Below, piece by piece: positions 63,072 to 64,000 of a stretch of DNA of 64,000 bases. Location: assembly GCA_028583405.1 (NCBI GenBank), contig JAPTMU010000154.1, forward strand, positions 75,307 through 139,306. Reading direction: 5' to 3'. This DNA is from Pogonophryne albipinna (lineage: Eukaryota; Chordata; Actinopteri; Perciformes; Artedidraconidae). The position numbers and the translations under genes were made by a program. Numbering within the stretch: position 1 is the stretch's first letter; the number at the start of each line of letters is the position of its first letter. The notes under the pieces were generated by a model, which ran no database searches, was not told the origin of the DNA, and saw only the letters and a list, made by a program, of their open reading frames with translations.

Positions 63072-64000
63072 CAGAGACCCAGGTCGTCGCACGCATCTCT
63101 GCTTGTCTAGCTGACATCTCTCAGTGGATGTCTGCTCATCACCTCAAGCTCAACCTTGACAAGACTGAACTGCTTTTCCTTCCGGGAAAAGATTGTCCCA
63201 CTCTTGACCTGACAATCAACATCGGCACCTCTGTTGTTTCCCCGACTCAGACTGCAAGGAATCTGGGTGTGACCCTAGATAACAACCTGTCCTTCACTGC
63301 AAACATCGCTGCTACAACCCGCTGCTGCAGATACACGCTTTACAACATCAGGAGGATGCGTCCCCAGCTGACCCAGAAAGCCACGCAGGTTCTGGTCCAG
63401 GCTCTCGTCACCTCACGCCTAGACTACTGCAACTCCCTCCTGGCTGGTCTACCTGCATGTGCCATCCGACCTCTGCAGCTCATCCAGAATGCAGCGGCTC
63501 GTCTGGTCTTCAACCTTCCTAAATGTTCCCACACCACTCCGCTCCTCCGCTCCCTTCACTGGCTTCCAGTAACTGCTAGAATCCACTTCAAGACACTGGT
63601 ACTTGCGTACCATGCTGCGAATGGATCTGGCCCTTCCTACATCCAGGACATGGTTAAACTGTACACCCCAGCACGTGCACTCCGCTCTGCATCAACCAAA
63701 CGGCTCGCTGCACCCTCGCTGCGAGGGGGACCCAAGTTCCCATCAGCAAAAACACGTGGGTTTGCTATCCTGGCTCCAAGATGGTGGAATGAGCTCCCCA
63801 TTGACATCAGGACAGCAGAAAGCTTACACACCTTCCAGACTGAAAACTCATCTCTTTCGACTCCACTTCGAGCAATAGAACTATTAACAAAGCACTTATA
63901 TACTAATAAAGGACTGGCTTATCTAAAGCCAGTTGAGTAGCACTTGAAATGTTTTTGCTCTATGAAACCTGATGTACTTTATGATTCTGTTTTCTTCAAG
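63072..64000 (+). mobile_element. L2-like LINE, 5'-truncated, running off the window
   Basis: Same family as the copies at 17-20 kb. The protein frame from 63128 reads MSAHHLKLNLDKTELLFLPG and continues through LDYCNSLLAGLP, HWLPV and WWNELP. Near 63832 a 5-bp deletion relative to the 17-kb copy shifts the frame; the expected LKTHLFRLHFE continues in another frame. The RT catalytic part is missing by truncation. The 3' tail continues past position 64000. Confidence 0.92.

Overview
This is vertebrate nuclear DNA, almost certainly from a ray-finned fish. It has split genes with GT-AG introns, very long CA/GT microsatellites, and fish-type mobile elements: L2-like and Rex3/RTE-like LINEs, tRNA-derived SINEs, and Tc1, hAT and Harbinger relics. 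I cannot name the species. There are no operons or other prokaryotic signals.

The only gene I can name is AKAP6 (mAKAP), on the minus strand. Four coding exons are visible, in transcript order 57642-57725, 56295-56447, 39334-42234 and 36549-37898. All junctions are phase 0 and together they encode 1,495 residues: the end of the spectrin-repeat region, a large acidic/serine-rich exon with the PKA-RII anchoring helix near its end, and the C-terminal region. The 5' exons lie beyond position 64000. A poly(A) signal sits about 105 bases after the stop codon.

Layout. 1-9.9 kb: simple repeats, MITEs, a Rex3 fragment, two adjacent near-perfect palindromes (7340-7457) and a solo LTR carrying a nested MITE. 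9.96-15.2 kb: a 36-bp minisatellite of about 147 units. 15.5-20 kb: a MITE whose internal 37-bp unit is amplified, interrupted twice by L2 LINEs. 21-25 kb: a Harbinger-like element with a nested LINE, then a 57-bp minisatellite. 25-36 kb: mostly non-coding, with a Tc1 MITE, two hAT MITEs and very long microsatellites. 36.5-57.7 kb: AKAP6, whose 14-kb intron holds a hAT element, an inverted copy of the 37-bp array, a SINE, a tandem segmental duplication and another hAT. 57.8-64 kb: the next intron, with a second AKAP6 copy of the 37-bp array, a 1.9-kb hAT with nested insertions, and an L2 running off the end.

The most interesting points are structural. The 37-bp minisatellite recurs at three large arrays plus one lone unit. 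In the AKAP6 pre-mRNA two of these arrays are inverted relative to each other and flank a two-exon block, an arrangement that could make long dsRNA and favour circular RNA. Every canonical unit of the 36-bp array carries a splice-acceptor-like and a donor-like sequence 9 nt apart. No new protein system is evident.
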